Of a stretch of DNA of 64,000 nt, positions 1 to 10,570 are shown piece by piece (positions within the stretch are counted from its first letter, which is position 1; each line of letters opens with the position of its first letter). The DNA comes from Paraspadella gotoi (taxonomy: Eukaryota; Chaetognatha). The stretch is taken from assembly GCA_051294375.1 (NCBI GenBank), contig CM119268.1:12717770-12781769 (forward strand), written 5' to 3'. The translations under genes and the position numbers were made by a program. Below the pieces are notes generated by a model. That model made no database searches, was not told the origin of the DNA, and was given only the letters and a program-made list of their open reading frames with translations.

Positions 1-61
1 GCCTTTCACCGCGCGTCCATGCGCACACGTGAGAAACGCGAAACGATAAACGAGTCCTCGG

Positions 62-129
62 TATAAAATCAACAAAAGAACACAGTCTCTGTTCATCTGC
101 CTATAAAAAAAATTTTAAAAAACACACAA
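62..129 (+). promoter_or_regulatory. TATA-type core promoter and 5' UTR of the M1 aminopeptidase gene, copy 0
   Basis: A TATAAAA box (62-68) lies about 25-30 bases before an initiator-like ACAGTCT (about 83-89). A second TATA-like stretch follows near 102. The first ATG of the long exon 1 frame is at 130, so the 5' UTR would be about 40 bases. The same arrangement recurs in the other two copies. Transcription start is inferred from motif spacing only. Confidence 0.45.
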
Positions 130-354
130 ATGAACAACGCGATCGAAAATCGCCGTCAAAACAAAAGAGAAAGATTCCTGGGGCGGCCGCGAAAGGGTCA
201 GACTAAAGCGGCGGCGGCTGCGGCGGACAATGAGCGAGTCGAAATGTCGTCTACGACTAACGACAACAGATTCGATTACGACGACGAAATTTGGTTTCAA
301 ATCGAAAAGCGGGAGATGAGGTCTATGAGGGAATACGAAAAGCTCAAGCTCAAG
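130..354 (+). CDS. M1 aminopeptidase exon 1 (cytoplasmic N-terminus), copy 0
   Basis: This 75-codon exon opens at the first ATG after the TATA box and ends in phase 0 at a strong donor (CTCAAG|GTGAGG, 354/355). The peptide is hydrophilic: a basic start (NRRQNKRERF), an Ala run at residues 27-32, then a charged EKREMR/EYEKLKLK end. There is no signal peptide, as expected for the cytosolic tail of a type II membrane protein. Phase 0 matches exon 2 at 2376. This is the only one of the three copies whose frame is fully open. The others carry indels, so some residues remain uncertain. Assignment to the aminopeptidase rests on strand, order and phase, not on a recognised domain. Confidence 0.5.
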
Positions 355-450
355 GTGAGGCTAAGGAGAACGAGGGGTGAGGCTGAAGGAGAACGAGGGG
401 TGAGGCTGAAGGAGAACGAGGGGTGAGGCTGAAGGAGAACTAAGGGTTAG
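355..450 (+). repeat. 23-bp tandem repeat at the start of intron 1, copy 0
   Basis: About four units of 22-23 bp (GTGAGGCTGAAGGAGAACGA-like) start exactly at the exon 1 donor. GTGAGG recurs at 355, 377, 400 and 423, so each unit carries a donor-like site. Homologous repeats are at 10455-10570 and 18749-18864. Confidence 0.75.
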
Positions 451-2375
451 TGAGGCCAAAGTATGACGAGTTTTGTAGAAGATTTTGATCTCAGGAGAGA
501 AAAAAAAGCTGCTGGTTGAAGGATGAGGGAAGTTAAGATCGGGCAACTTACCCAGAGTTAAGAATTTGAGTTCTTTTAAAAGGCTGTGTAAAAAATAAGG
601 TGAGGTCATGAAAATAAGGTAAGGTAACAAAAAAGGGTGAGGTAAAGGAATGTAAAACTGTGAAGCCGAGGAAAAAAAGAGAAATATTGAATGGGAACCA
701 AAAAAAAGTTGCCTCGGGGAAAGTGGATAATAGAAACAAGAATGTACGGATTCTACGTACATGGTGAGGGGAAAAAGAGGAGAGATAATCTGTAATCTGA
801 AAAAGAGAGTTGAGGATCGTTGACTGTTTTCCGATTTAAGGTAAAGAGAGAGGGGGGGTTGGAGGGAACGAAAAAAAGAACAATATCGGTCCATCCAATG
901 TGTTGCGCCTCAGTGTCTTTCTTAGCTCGTATATTTATAACACGCACTGCATCGGAATTCTATCTTTTATTCTTTATTAGGATTTCCTGAAGGCGGCGCT
1001 CGCAGACACTTAGATTTGAGATTTTTTTCCTGTCTTAACAAATGAGCAACCAATTATAGGAGAGTGACGAGCATTTTTAACGTAAGTAGGACAGACGGAC
1101 AGACCTGCCGCCCGACCGACTGAACGACAGACCGACCAAAAAATAACTTTCAGAGTTCTTCCGCGAGTACTCGCGGCGCCACTAAAAAATAGGATAAGGA
1201 TGAAAAAAAAAAGAGAGGTGTCAGGGTGTTCGAGGAGAGGCGACTTTTCGAGAACCTTGACAGGAAGTCATCCAGAGTCAAGAGTTGAGGACAACCAGGT
1301 CGCTTCGTCCCCCCCCCAGGCAGGTTCAAGATATGGGGCAGACTCGATTTTCGAAGTCGAGGAGGGGGGGGAAATGAGGAGAGAGAAAAAAAATAAAGAA
1401 GAGAAAAAAAGGGAAAAAAAAAAATTCGTTTCTCTTCTCCGTCGGAACCGGAATGGAAGACTCTGTGAGGGGGGGGCGCGAGGGTGTGTTGAGGGGGGGT
1501 AACCGGATGGCAGTGGGAGGGAGAAGGTGTGGGGGCGGAATCTGGGGAGGAGAAGCGGGAGACCACAACGACAAAGAAACTCCAATTACGTTTGTGTAAT
1601 GAAGTGAGAGAGAGAGAGAGAAAGAGCGGGAGAGAGAGAGAGAGAGAGAAAACCATTTTTGTTTATTGGCTTTTGTTTTTTTGAAAAGGGGTCTTCTAAT
1701 ATTAGAAAGACGAAATTGAAAATAGGAGGGAAAAGCTGGTGAGAGAGAGACAAAAAGAGAGTGAGAAAAAAAGAAAAAGAAAGAAAGGAAGAAAGAGGAA
1801 ATAAAAGAATGAAGGAAAAAAAGAATGAGGAAATAAAAGAATGAGGAAATGAAATATACCGAAATACTAGTATATCTGATCTATTTTTTCCCAATATTAA
1901 ATTAAATTTAAAAAGCCCTACAAGATAGATTTATATTTTTTTAAAATTGAATGACGGTCTCTCGAAAAGATTTCGATTCAAACTGACAAGAAGAGCAGCT
2001 ATTAAGAGTGGAATGACCAGTGACCACTGCTACAGAAATTCTCTAAAGAAAGAAACGGATTTCGATATTTTTTCGTTTTTTGTTTGTTTTTTTTTTTGTT
2101 TGTTTTTTTTTTGGTTTTTTTTTTGTTTTATGCGAAATCAAAGGAAAGAAAAAAAGATTTATATTACTTATTTTATAAGTAGAATTATTGAAAAGGCTTT
2201 ATCTTTATTTAAGCTTAAAATTGTGTATTACGTAAATATTTTCTTCAATTCACCGTTTCCAATGAGCGAGATTTTGACTTTTTGGCCGAGATAAATACAA
2301 ACCGTCAAACGGTTAATAGAAACGTTCCTTGTTCATTTGTTTTTTTTTCTTCTGCCCAAATATTCGTCCGATCAG
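451..2375 (+). other. Intron 1, copy 0: no gene seen
   Basis: Purine-rich intronic sequence with GGTGAGG/GGTAAGG repeats near 590-660, poly-A/poly-G runs (1200-1640) and (GA)n tracts (1600-1650, 1741-1800). Poly-T/GTTT tracts lie near 2070-2130. Long reading frames on the minus strand here are Ser/Phe/Pro/Leu low-complexity artefacts of the purine bias. Nothing else can be supported. Confidence 0.6.
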
Positions 2376-2485
2376 GATTTGGGAAACAGCAGCTGCGCCC
2401 TCGGAATATCGCCGCACATTGGGTCTCCGATTTCCGGAGTTCATGGTGGCGGAATGGGGACGCCTCTGCATCACCATCACTATCG
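2376..2485 (+). CDS. M1 aminopeptidase exon 2 (cytoplasmic tail), copy 0
   Basis: The acceptor is a T-rich tract ending CCGATCAG|GATTTG. The donor is TATCG|GTAAGG. The exon has 36 full codons plus 2 bases, entered in phase 0 from exon 1. The peptide is Gly/Ser/His rich with a short His run (HHHHY) at its end and no domain I recognise. The terminal CG joins the first G of exon 3 to give Arg. Copies 1 and 2 are 3 bases shorter (107 nt), an in-frame difference near the GVHGG stretch. Confidence 0.55.
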
Positions 2486-2606
2486 GTAAGGAAATCAGGA
2501 TGGAGTTGGGAAGGGGGAAAGCTGTGGAAAGAGTTGGTCCCGGATCATCTTAATATTTATAAACGATATTCAATTGATTTAAAAACATTTTTATGACATT
2601 TTTCAG

Positions 2607-2695
2607 GCCTGTGCCACAGCGCGATTTCGATGACTGTGATTCAGAGAAAATGACTCACAGCATCACAGATTCGGAAAAAGAGAGTAAAAAAACAG
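2607..2695 (+). CDS. M1 aminopeptidase exon 3 (acidic cytoplasmic tail), copy 0
   Basis: Acceptor TTTTTCAG|GCC and donor AACAG|GTGAGC bound an 89-nt exon. Joined to exon 2 it reads R-PVPQRDFDDCDSEKMTHS and continues Ser/Lys/Glu-rich. It ends one base into a codon, and that base joins GA at the start of exon 4 to give Gly. The peptide is acidic and Ser/Thr rich, suiting a cytosolic tail just before the membrane anchor. Copies 1 and 2 are 85 nt with 4 missing bases, so they are frameshifted. Confidence 0.55.
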
Positions 2696-3689
2696 GTGAG
2701 CATCGAGGATGTTTTCAAATTTATATTATAATCTTTCAGGCGTCAGCTTGTCCAGAATATCGCCTTTTCTCATTCATGAAACCATTCGATAAAGTATATA
2801 TTAAAAAATAACAAAAAAATTGTAAATAAAAATGTCATTGATAATTTGTCTTTTATAAAGAATCCGAATCGGATAAGGTGATATTTTTGTTGGGTTTTTT
2901 GTTGGTTTTTTTTTTTTTGTTTTTGTTTTTGTTTTCATTTGTGATATGAAAAATTGTGTTGAGTCTCGGGGCATTTTCTTCTTTTTTTTGGTTCCCAATG
3001 GAGATAAAAGTGAACTTTGCCCGTGAAGTCGAGAGACGCTCCAGGTTCACTTTTGCATTTATAAATGTTAATAAATATAAATAAAAACAACATAAAACTA
3101 TTTTTGACTGTTTTGCTTAAATTTTCCCCGTTTTTTCTTTTAATTGATTTTTTCGAATTTGTCAACTTATTTGGTTATTTGAATTCTTAATCTACTTTAT
3201 TATTCGTTTTTTTATTGTTTATCGATTTCTAAAAAAATACTAATATTTTCGACTATTTAAACGGATTGCTAAAGAAAAGGTTTTAAGTTTCTAAATCTAA
3301 TCAGGGATTTTCTTTCCTAACGAAAGAATAAAACTATTCTTTTACGATGAGAAAAAATATAAAATGTTTTCTGTTCATTAAAATCCAAAAAGTACGATTA
3401 GAAATCCGAGATATTTTTTTCTTTTTCATTTTCCTTCTCGAATATCCCCGCTTTCTGCCCCAAAAACGACTTTTTTTTTTCTCCCCCATATTTCTCTCTT
3501 CGTATGTAAATTGCTTTGCTTTTGTTTTTCACCAAAAAAAAAAAAGTGGGAGGCGACAGATGTTTATTCTGTGCGCCACTTTTTTTTCTCTCGTCCTGTA
3601 AAATCAAAACAAACGAATTCCTTTGCGACTCGGAATGTCGGGGAAATCCAGACAGACTGTATTTAAAATAGCGAAACTATCTTTCTCTA

Positions 3690-4032
3690 TGGAAACGTTG
3701 AGATTGCCTGCGATACTTTAGCGGGCATTGCTTGCCCAGGTTTTACCCGCATGGAAATAATCCCGCTGGCTCATTGAACAAAGCCATCATTACATGAACG
3801 CTTGGTACCGGGTTTAAGCCCAACCCCTTGCCTATCCTTCGGGAAGCGTCAACCGTAAACCNNNNNNNNNNNNNNNNNNNNNNNNNCCGCCTTTGGGGCG
3901 TGAAAAACACCTCCAGCCGGTTCCCCGGAGGTTAAATAAGTGGCGGATAGTCATCTTCAGCCCACTTAGAGCCTAATCCACGCTGGCGTTCTCCTCGGAG
4001 TACTAAGACTAAGTTGATAGTTAACCTTTTTT
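3690..4032 (+). ncRNA. Candidate structured RNA in intron 3, copy 0
   Basis: This is a noisy copy of the hairpin-rich segment described at 13735-14046. It is interrupted by 25 Ns at 3862-3886. The TATA-like TATTTAAAATA is at 3659-3669 and the T6 run at 4027-4032. No known RNA family was recognised. Confidence 0.25.
3862..3886. other. 25-N gap, probably zero length
   Basis: The bases on both sides are contiguous in the other two copies: CGTAACCGCCTTTGG around 13897-13912. The gap is therefore a placeholder rather than missing sequence. Confidence 0.8.
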
Positions 4033-4129
4033 CGCGCGTTTGGAAAAATATAAAGGGTAGATGGGCGCGAGGGAAGTCAAATGGTATTAAGAAGGAAAAT
4101 AAGAGAGAGAGGACCGATGAGGAGGATGA

Positions 4130-4520
4130 CGATGAGAGAGAGAGAGAGAGAGAGAAGAGAAGAGAGAGAGAGAGAGAGAAGAGAGAGTGGGCGATTGAGA
4201 GAGAGAGAAAAAAAAATTCTGAGAACCGACGATTTTTTTTAATCAACTTGTTTTGTCAAAATGTTAAAGATTCAATTGTAAAATCTTTGAGCAACTTATT
4301 CTTTCCCTCTTGGACCACTACTTATTTGTCCCTAAAGCGAACCACCCTTTGATTACTTCTGGTTAACTTTCTCATCTTGCCCCTTCTCTCTAAAGCTCTA
4401 AACGTTGACCCTCCCTTTCATTATATAACTATGAAAATGTTTTCCCCCTCTCTTCTCTTATTGTCACGCTTGTCCATCTCCTTGTTCACGCATTTCCTCT
4501 CACTAAACCTCTCTCTCTCA

Positions 4521-4558
<38 letters not shown>

Positions 4559-5640
4559 CTCTGCTCTCTCTCTTCTTCGTTCGTCATTAACAACACCAAC
4601 TACTCTCGATTTACAAGCGAAAATAAATTCTTCATGTAAAGGTATCGTTTATTTATGTCCGGTCGGAAATCAGGATTTTTTTTTTTTTTCCTCTTCCGCT
4701 CAATCGTCTTCGCCTGAGAAATTTCTCGAATCTTTACTCATCCGGGCTCCAACCGCAGATTGTGCCGCGGCGAAGGAGGTAGGTGTTCTTCATTCTTCAA
4801 TCTCCATTTGCAGTATGCAGTTGCGTCATTTACGGAGTATAATTGCACTTAGTATTTTGTTTGTCGGAGTATAGTTATCATAAGAGGTCTTGTTATTCGT
4901 GTGTTGATACTTTTGATGAGAATTTGAGAGATGATCAGAGGAGAGTAAGTTTTTGTAGAGACAGGACGAGTCAGGAGACAAAGAATTCACCGCATTGATG
5001 AACAGTCGAGAACCCAGAGATTTGTCCATAGAGGAGAATTGGAAGAGAGAGAGAGAGATCGCCCTACCCACCTTGCGGACCTCTAGGTCTTTTTTTTTGT
5101 TCTTTTTCGTTTCTTTCATTTTTCTTCTTTTTTTTTTTCTTTATGAGGAGGGTTGGAAATCGAAACGACTCCCCGAGAGACAAAAGCATACTTTAGCTAG
5201 GGAAAACTACTCGCTGAACTCGTATGTTACGACCTTACGTATCTTTTAGTCATTATTGAAACACGAGATTTACAATCTTTATTTTCATCCACCGCTCAAC
5301 TGTATTATTACAGGTAATAATTCGTCTTGCTCTGTAGTCTTTACATTTTTTTAAACTACTGTTAATTAACTGCTAATTCTAACGGTAATTGTGTAAGCGT
5401 CGACCGACTGTCGGCGCAGAGAATTGATCTTACTTCGTACAACCTCTTACAATTAACGATTGAATCTACGTATTCACTATTTTCCTTCTTCCCGATTTCT
5501 ATCTCCCCCTTTTTTTTATTTTCCTTCTTTTCTCCCGCCCCATTCCCACTTTTTTGTCGTTCCCTTCCACCAGTCCACAACTCTGCCATTGTTGTCCACC
5601 CACTCTAACCCCCCCTCTCCACATTCCCCCCTTCTTCACC
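4130..5640 (+). other. Intron 3, 3' part, copy 0: microsatellites, no gene seen
   Basis: It contains (GA)n at 4134-4215, (CT)n at about 4508-4575 and poly-T tracts at 5090-5145. A pyrimidine-rich stretch (5470-5648) leads into the exon 4 acceptor. No open frame here looks like a gene. Confidence 0.6.
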
Positions 5641-5649
5641 CCCTTCCAG

Positions 5650-5938
5650 AGAATCCGCCCCTTGCTCTTCAACGGATTCCTCTGCAAACCGTATCTCACC
5701 GTCGTTCCATCCCATCTTTCCTCGTCCTTCTTTGCGGTCAGCGTCATCGTCGCCCCATGGTGACGCTCTACTTTCAGAGGGCTGCGTGGCAACGGGTTTC
5801 GCGGAGGAGAGGTTGGGGCGGCGGCGGAGACTGAGAGCGGAGGGTGGGGCGGAAACGGAGGCGGGAGAGCTCGGTTGGTTGGCGGCAGATCGGAAGCGGC
5901 GGCCCCCGCCGAAGCGGGAAAAACTAAGGTGGAGAAGG
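5650..5938 (+). CDS. M1 aminopeptidase exon 4 (transmembrane anchor), copy 0, frameshifted
   Basis: Homologous to the clean exon at 15385-15638 but with many 1-2 base insertions, so no single frame covers the transmembrane segment. The acceptor is CCTTCCAG. The donor reads AACTAAG|GTGGAG here and GTGAG in copy 1. The segment 5755-6310 appears identical to 23778-24333 (offset 18023), sharing the same apparent indels, which ties these two copies to common reads or one haplotype. Confidence 0.45.
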
Positions 5939-6898
5939 TCGTTGTTGTCGTTGTTGTTCGTTATCCTTTTTATCGTCTTTCGTCGTCGAGGTTGTTTTTA
6001 TCGTCGTCGTCGTCTTCGTGTCCCATCGAGTTGCTCGTAATGGTGGTCGAACGACTCTCATTGCAGATTCGTCAACCTCCCTTCCCCCCCCTCTACTCCC
6101 CCCCTCTTATTTTCGAATTCGCCAAGAAGTTCAGCGAATAAAAACGAGACATATTGAAGTCGGGCGACCGCGGTGGGTTAGACGACCCGGTTTTAAAGCT
6201 GGAGCGATGCTATGACTCTTACCAAGTCTTCCAATATCTTCGGGTGTGTGTCGTCTCGTTCATCGTCGTTGTCGTCTTCCTCATCTTCGACGTTCTCGTT
6301 CGTTCGCTTGCACCTTTGATATCCCTCCCTCTATTTTCATCACTTGAGCCATCGCTGTCGCGGTCGTCGTCGGTCGTCGTCGTCCGTCTTCTCGTCGTCG
6401 TCTCTCGTCGTGTCTTCTCATTTAGAATAAACGTAGACTTTCTTATCTCAAGGCTCCGTGTATTCCTCTTCCCGTTCGCTTGTGCAGTTATTACTCATCC
6501 CCGGTTGTTTATTGGTTATCGGCTGGTTATTTAATCGGTTGAAAAGTGAAATCGTCGATCCGTGTTTCTTTTGAAAAAAAAGTAAAGAAGGGCCTCTATA
6601 AATTAATGTATTGGATTATAATTGGAAATTTGCCGTTACGAACAAAGTCTTTTTAACCTTCGTATATTGAGATCATGCTTCATCTTGTCAAATTTTCGTT
6701 TATGAAAACTGACTTTTGTATTTATTGTTTTATTCCTGTTTTATTCCGATTTCTTCTTTTCTTTTTCTTTTTCCTCTCTTTTTCTGTCTTTCATTTCTCG
6801 GCCTCCATCCTCCCTTTCTTCTTTCTTCTTGATCTGACCGTTCCCTCCAATTGCACGAGTCACTGGCCACAATATGGTCATAAATATGGTTCAGAGTG
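5939..6898 (+). other. Intron 4, 5' part, copy 0: no gene seen
   Basis: It contains (GTC)n/(TCG)n trinucleotide stretches (5942-6030, 6240-6420) and AT-rich sequence from 6550. Hydrophobic reading frames here arise from GTT/GTC repeats. Confidence 0.5.
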
Positions 6899-7234
6899 AA
6901 AAGGAGATAAAGAGAGAAAGTCGGCGAACCGTAATTTTTTCTGTCTTCCCCTGTTCTTCAAATGGGTTCAACATCTAAAGTCAGAGGTGAAGAAAAATTT
7001 AACAAATTAGTAAATTTATATTTCAAACTGTAAAGCGAAAAACTGTGACGGCCGGATTTTTTTTTCAAACTTTTAATGTATCAATAGTAATACGTATTCA
7101 AAAATCTTCTCGTGAATTTTCCAAGTCTCTTTTCCTTCACTTATGAAGACTTGGCACGTGTCCAGGTGTGTACTACAAGATGATCTTTCACACTTCCTTT
7201 TAAGTGTGATCTTTTCTTAATTTTTTTTTTTTTT
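6899..7234. repeat. Second copy of 25519-25854
   Basis: Sequence matches 25519-25854 at offset 18620 until the poly-T tract. It then switches to sequence homologous to 14570-14830. Confidence 0.85.
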
Positions 7235-7501
7235 TCTCTCTCTCGTTCGTTCGTTCTCACCATCTCTCGATTTCGCGAATAAAATCTTCATGTAGGTTTT
7301 TATGTCGGGGAAAAGATTTTTTTTTCCTCTCCGCTCAACTTCTTCGCCGAGAAATTTTCGAATCTTTATCATCGGGCTCCAACGCGATGTGGCCGCGGCG
7401 AAGGAGGGGGTGTTCTTCATTCTTCAATCTCATTTGCATAATGCAGTTGCGTCATTAATCACCGAGTTATAAAATCTGCGGGAAGAGAGAGAGAAAGAGA
7501 G
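7235..7501. repeat. Misplaced copy of the intron 3 segment (about 14570-14830)
   Basis: CTCTCTCTCGTTCGTTCG onwards matches 14570-14830 and the matching part of copy 0 (about 4560-4830) with small indels. It begins in a poly-T/CT tract and ends at an N gap, as a repeat-mediated mis-join would. Confidence 0.7.
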
Positions 7502-7526
7502 NNNNNNNNNNNNNNNNNNNNNNNNN
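7502..7526. other. 25-N scaffold gap
   Basis: Fixed-size gap separating copy 0 from copy 1. The same left-edge sequence follows the 25-N gap at 15796-15820. Confidence 0.95.
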
Positions 7527-8114
7527 ATCAAGAAACGAGACGGTGGAGATCGAAACGAGAATTTTTTCTGGCGAAAAAAAAATATTAAAAAAATAATGGA
7601 ATTCGTCTTTTCTAGAACGAAGGGAAATTAGGAAGGGAAACGGGGAAGACGAAATGTCTGAGCCTCTGATACGAAAACGATTGACGGGAAAGATTCCAGA
7701 TTCTTAGAAGCTGGAGTTGGGGGGGGGGAAAGGAGGCGGAGAGGGGGTGTGGCTGGTTCAGTTGTTTGGCATCCAAGCTGTTAGTGAATTTTCTGAGCGA
7801 ATCAGTTATCGTCATTATTTTCGCTTTTTCTAAATTTCTAACTATTTCCTATCCTTTTCTTATGGAAAGTAAAAACCTGGGATCCAGTAAAAAGTCCTAT
7901 TCACATTAGTTCTGTACTCCACAACAAATCACTTTTATCGCAAAAACAAATTATCGTGCTTCGATCGATTTTTTTTTTTTCGTTCATTCGAAAAAAAAAT
8001 GCGGGTAGAAAAAAAAATCGTGAAAATTAAAAGTGAATGTTAAGCAAATGAACCAAAACGTGGCCATTAATAAGGGAGCGCGCGAAATCCGTAAATGAAC
8101 GGGGGAACGGACCG

Positions 8115-8197
8115 CGTCACGTCAATGGCTCCCATTAAATTGGCCCCACGTCAACGCCTCCAATGACGCGGGAGAATCCATCGAGTATTGATTGACG
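8115..8197. promoter_or_regulatory. Cluster of CRE half-sites (CGTCA/TGACG)
   Basis: CGTCA at 8115, 8120 and 8149, and TGACG at 8164 and 8193, all within 83 bases about 2 kb upstream of the start codon. TGACG/CGTCA is the CREB/ATF half-site. Repeated at 16409-16491. Function is inferred from motif density only. Confidence 0.25.
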
Positions 8198-9876
8198 TTA
8201 AAAAAAATAAATTCAATCAATAGCTAAACGAGGAGTTGATGTTTTGACTCAGAACGGGCGAGGATAAATTTCTTACTTTTTTTTTCCTATGTATATAACT
8301 TCGACAAAAATTATTCGACGGCAGGAAAAAAAAGAAAAAAATTGATAAGAAACTGGAGCCTTCGCTCCATCGAAGACATGGGGCGGAAAGAGAGCGATAG
8401 AGAAGGAAATAGCTGAGGGGGGCGGAAGAGTTTGACTTTTAAAATGAAATGTCAAAGCCGTTCCTGTTTTTCCAACCGAACTCCTATTTTGCTTTATTTC
8501 TCTCGCTTTTATCGTCGCACGCATCTCTCTCTTCTCTTCTCTCTTCTCTCTCTCTCTCTCGTTGCTTCCAGATGTTTTACCTTTGATGTTTTTTTAAAAA
8601 TTCTTTCGTGGTTATTATTCGCTTCGCTTCCTCCGCCTCCCCCCCCCCCCGCTTTTTGTGCTTCTCGTCAACATGTGTTCGTCTGTTATTTATGAGATTC
8701 ACAAATTGGAGCGAAGAACAAAGATGTGCCCCACGAGAGACAAAAAAAAAAAAGTTTGGGACGTTTAAGACCACCGAGGACGATGGTGCCGGGGAAAGGA
8801 GATAACGGGCGGAGATAACGGAAAGCGAAAGAGAATGAAATCTCGTTTTTAGGACTTTCTGTTTCAGTTTGGCAAATGTTGACGTTGCCCGTTACATTCT
8901 AATATCATGTTGCGAGGAGTAGGTCGACTGGCTATTTGTATTTGTATTTGATTAAGGAAGGAACTTTTGAAGCAACCAAGAATGAGATTGAGTTCATCAA
9001 TCTCATTTGCATATTGTCGTGTTGACATTGATTTGTCCTAAATTCTTTCCTGGTGTCATTTCATGGTCTCATTTCACTTTGTCAAAGTGTAGCAATTGCT
9101 GATAATTATTATTAATTGTTGTTCAACAAGTAAGTTAATTGCCATATTTAATTAGGAATACTACTAGAGCTAAGTATACTGTTATTTTAGGACCATTTTA
9201 GCTCCCTTACAGACAAAAAACCAGGACTTTGCACAAAATTTCTTTTCTTTTCGCGATTATTCGTCTCAATTTCTTCATCCGATTCTCGTCTCTCTGTAAC
9301 TCTTCTCGACAAAAAAAATTTAAGTGACGCCCTCAAGTTAAGTGAGGGCGACTCAACCAGCTGGCCGGAATAGCGAACTTGGAAGAGCTTGGGTTCATAA
9401 GATCGAATTATACGAAGTGAGAGGATTCCATGATGATTTTCAAAAAAAAAAAAACAATCGGATAACGATTACTAATCGATTTAATTGTAATGGTAATCTC
9501 GTGCCGTCAACCGTTATAACTCCATTTCCTATTGTTTTATTTCAATTTTTAATCATTTTCCTCCCATCAATTATTTTCTTTTATTTATTTTTCACTGTCA
9601 TGATAAAAAAAAACACAGTTTATAATTATTCTCAATTCTCGGAAATTTCTAGCACGATTTCAGTTGAAAAAAATCAATTTAATAAAACTCCTCGGAATAA
9701 AAAATAAAGGAGAACAACTCCCTTTTTCTCTCCCTCTCTCATGAGACAATATCTCGCTCTCTCTCCGCTTTCTTTGTCTCTCACTCACTCTCTCTCGCTC
9801 TCTCTTGGTCTCTCTCTTCTCTATCTCGCCGCGACGCGAGAAGATTAAAGATTAAAATGAAAAAGTGATCCTTTGA

Positions 9877-10035
9877 AAGCGAAGGAAAAATCATCAGGCC
9901 GACGGATTCCCATCAACATTGGCGGACGACGAGTACGACGGCGACGACGACGGCGACGACGACATCCTCGACAACAACTTCCGCTTCGCCCGCCAGATGA
10001 CCACTAAACACGCGAGACAGAGAGCGCGGCATTAG
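9877..10035 (+). other. Acidic open frame just upstream of the promoter
   Basis: A 52-codon open frame after an in-frame TGA, ending at TAG 10033-10035. It reads ADDEYDGDDDGDDDILDNNF and then a basic end. It has no ATG near its start, and the only upstream AG lacks a pyrimidine tract. The Asp run comes from a (GAC)n repeat. It could be a last exon of an upstream gene or chance. Repeated at 18171-18329. Confidence 0.15.
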
Positions 10036-10159
10036 AGACAGTGACGAAGAATCCGTTCCACTCCCCCCCCCCTCCCGTCCCCTCATTTTCACGCTCCCTT
10101 CGCGCCTTTCACCGCGCGTTCCATGCGCACACGTGAGAAAACGCGAAACGATAAACGAG

Positions 10160-10235
10160 TCCTCGGTATAAAAATCACAAAGAACACAGTCTCTGTTATC
10201 TGGCCTATAAAAAAAAATTTTTAAAAACACACCAA
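10160..10235 (+). promoter_or_regulatory. TATA-type core promoter and 5' UTR, copy 1
   Basis: TATAAAA at 10167-10173, initiator-like ACAGTCT at 10186-10192 and the start ATG at 10236. The order and spacing match the other two copies. Confidence 0.45.
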
Positions 10236-10454
10236 ATGAACAACGCGACGAAAATCGCCGTCCCAAAACAAAGGAGAAAGTTCTGGGGCGGCCGCGAAAG
10301 GGTCAGACTAAGCGGCGGCGGCTGCGGCGACAATGAGCGAGTCGAAATGTCGTCTACGACTAACGACAACAGATTCGATACGACGACGAAATTTGGTTTC
10401 AAATCGAAAAGCGGGAGATGAGGTCTATGAGGATTACGAAAACTCAAGCTCAAG
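10236..10454 (+). CDS. M1 aminopeptidase exon 1, copy 1 (frameshifted)
   Basis: The start ATG and donor (CTCAAG|GTGAGG) are kept, but the exon is 219 nt against 225 in copy 0. Several 1-2 base differences break the frame: the first ~60 codons run in shifted frames and stop early. The differences sit mainly in homopolymers, which points to read error. The C-terminal part, from the shared NERVEMSSTTNDNRFD stretch, matches copy 0. Confidence 0.45.
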
Positions 10455-10570
10455 GTGAGGCTGAAGGAGAACGAGGGGTGAGGCTGAAGGAGACCGAGGG
10501 GTGAGACTGAAGGAGAACGAGGGTGAGGCTGAAGTAGAACGAGGGTGAGGCTGAAGGAGAACTAGGGTAG
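10455..10570 (+). repeat. 23-bp tandem repeat at the start of intron 1, copy 1
   Basis: Five units of GTGAGRCTGAAGNAGANCGA type with GTGAGG or GTGAGA recurring about every 22-23 bases. It is one unit longer than copy 0. Confidence 0.75.

Larger units (their letters stand above)
7527..10159 (+). other. Upstream flank of the aminopeptidase gene, copy 1
   Basis: About 2.6 kb before the TATA box, repeated at 15821-18453. No gene is supported. It holds five CGTCA/TGACG half-sites (8115-8197), a POU octamer ATTTGCAT (9005-9012), a (CT)n run (8525-8562) and a CT-rich stretch (9720-9830). An acidic open frame at 9877-10035 is listed separately. Confidence 0.5.
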
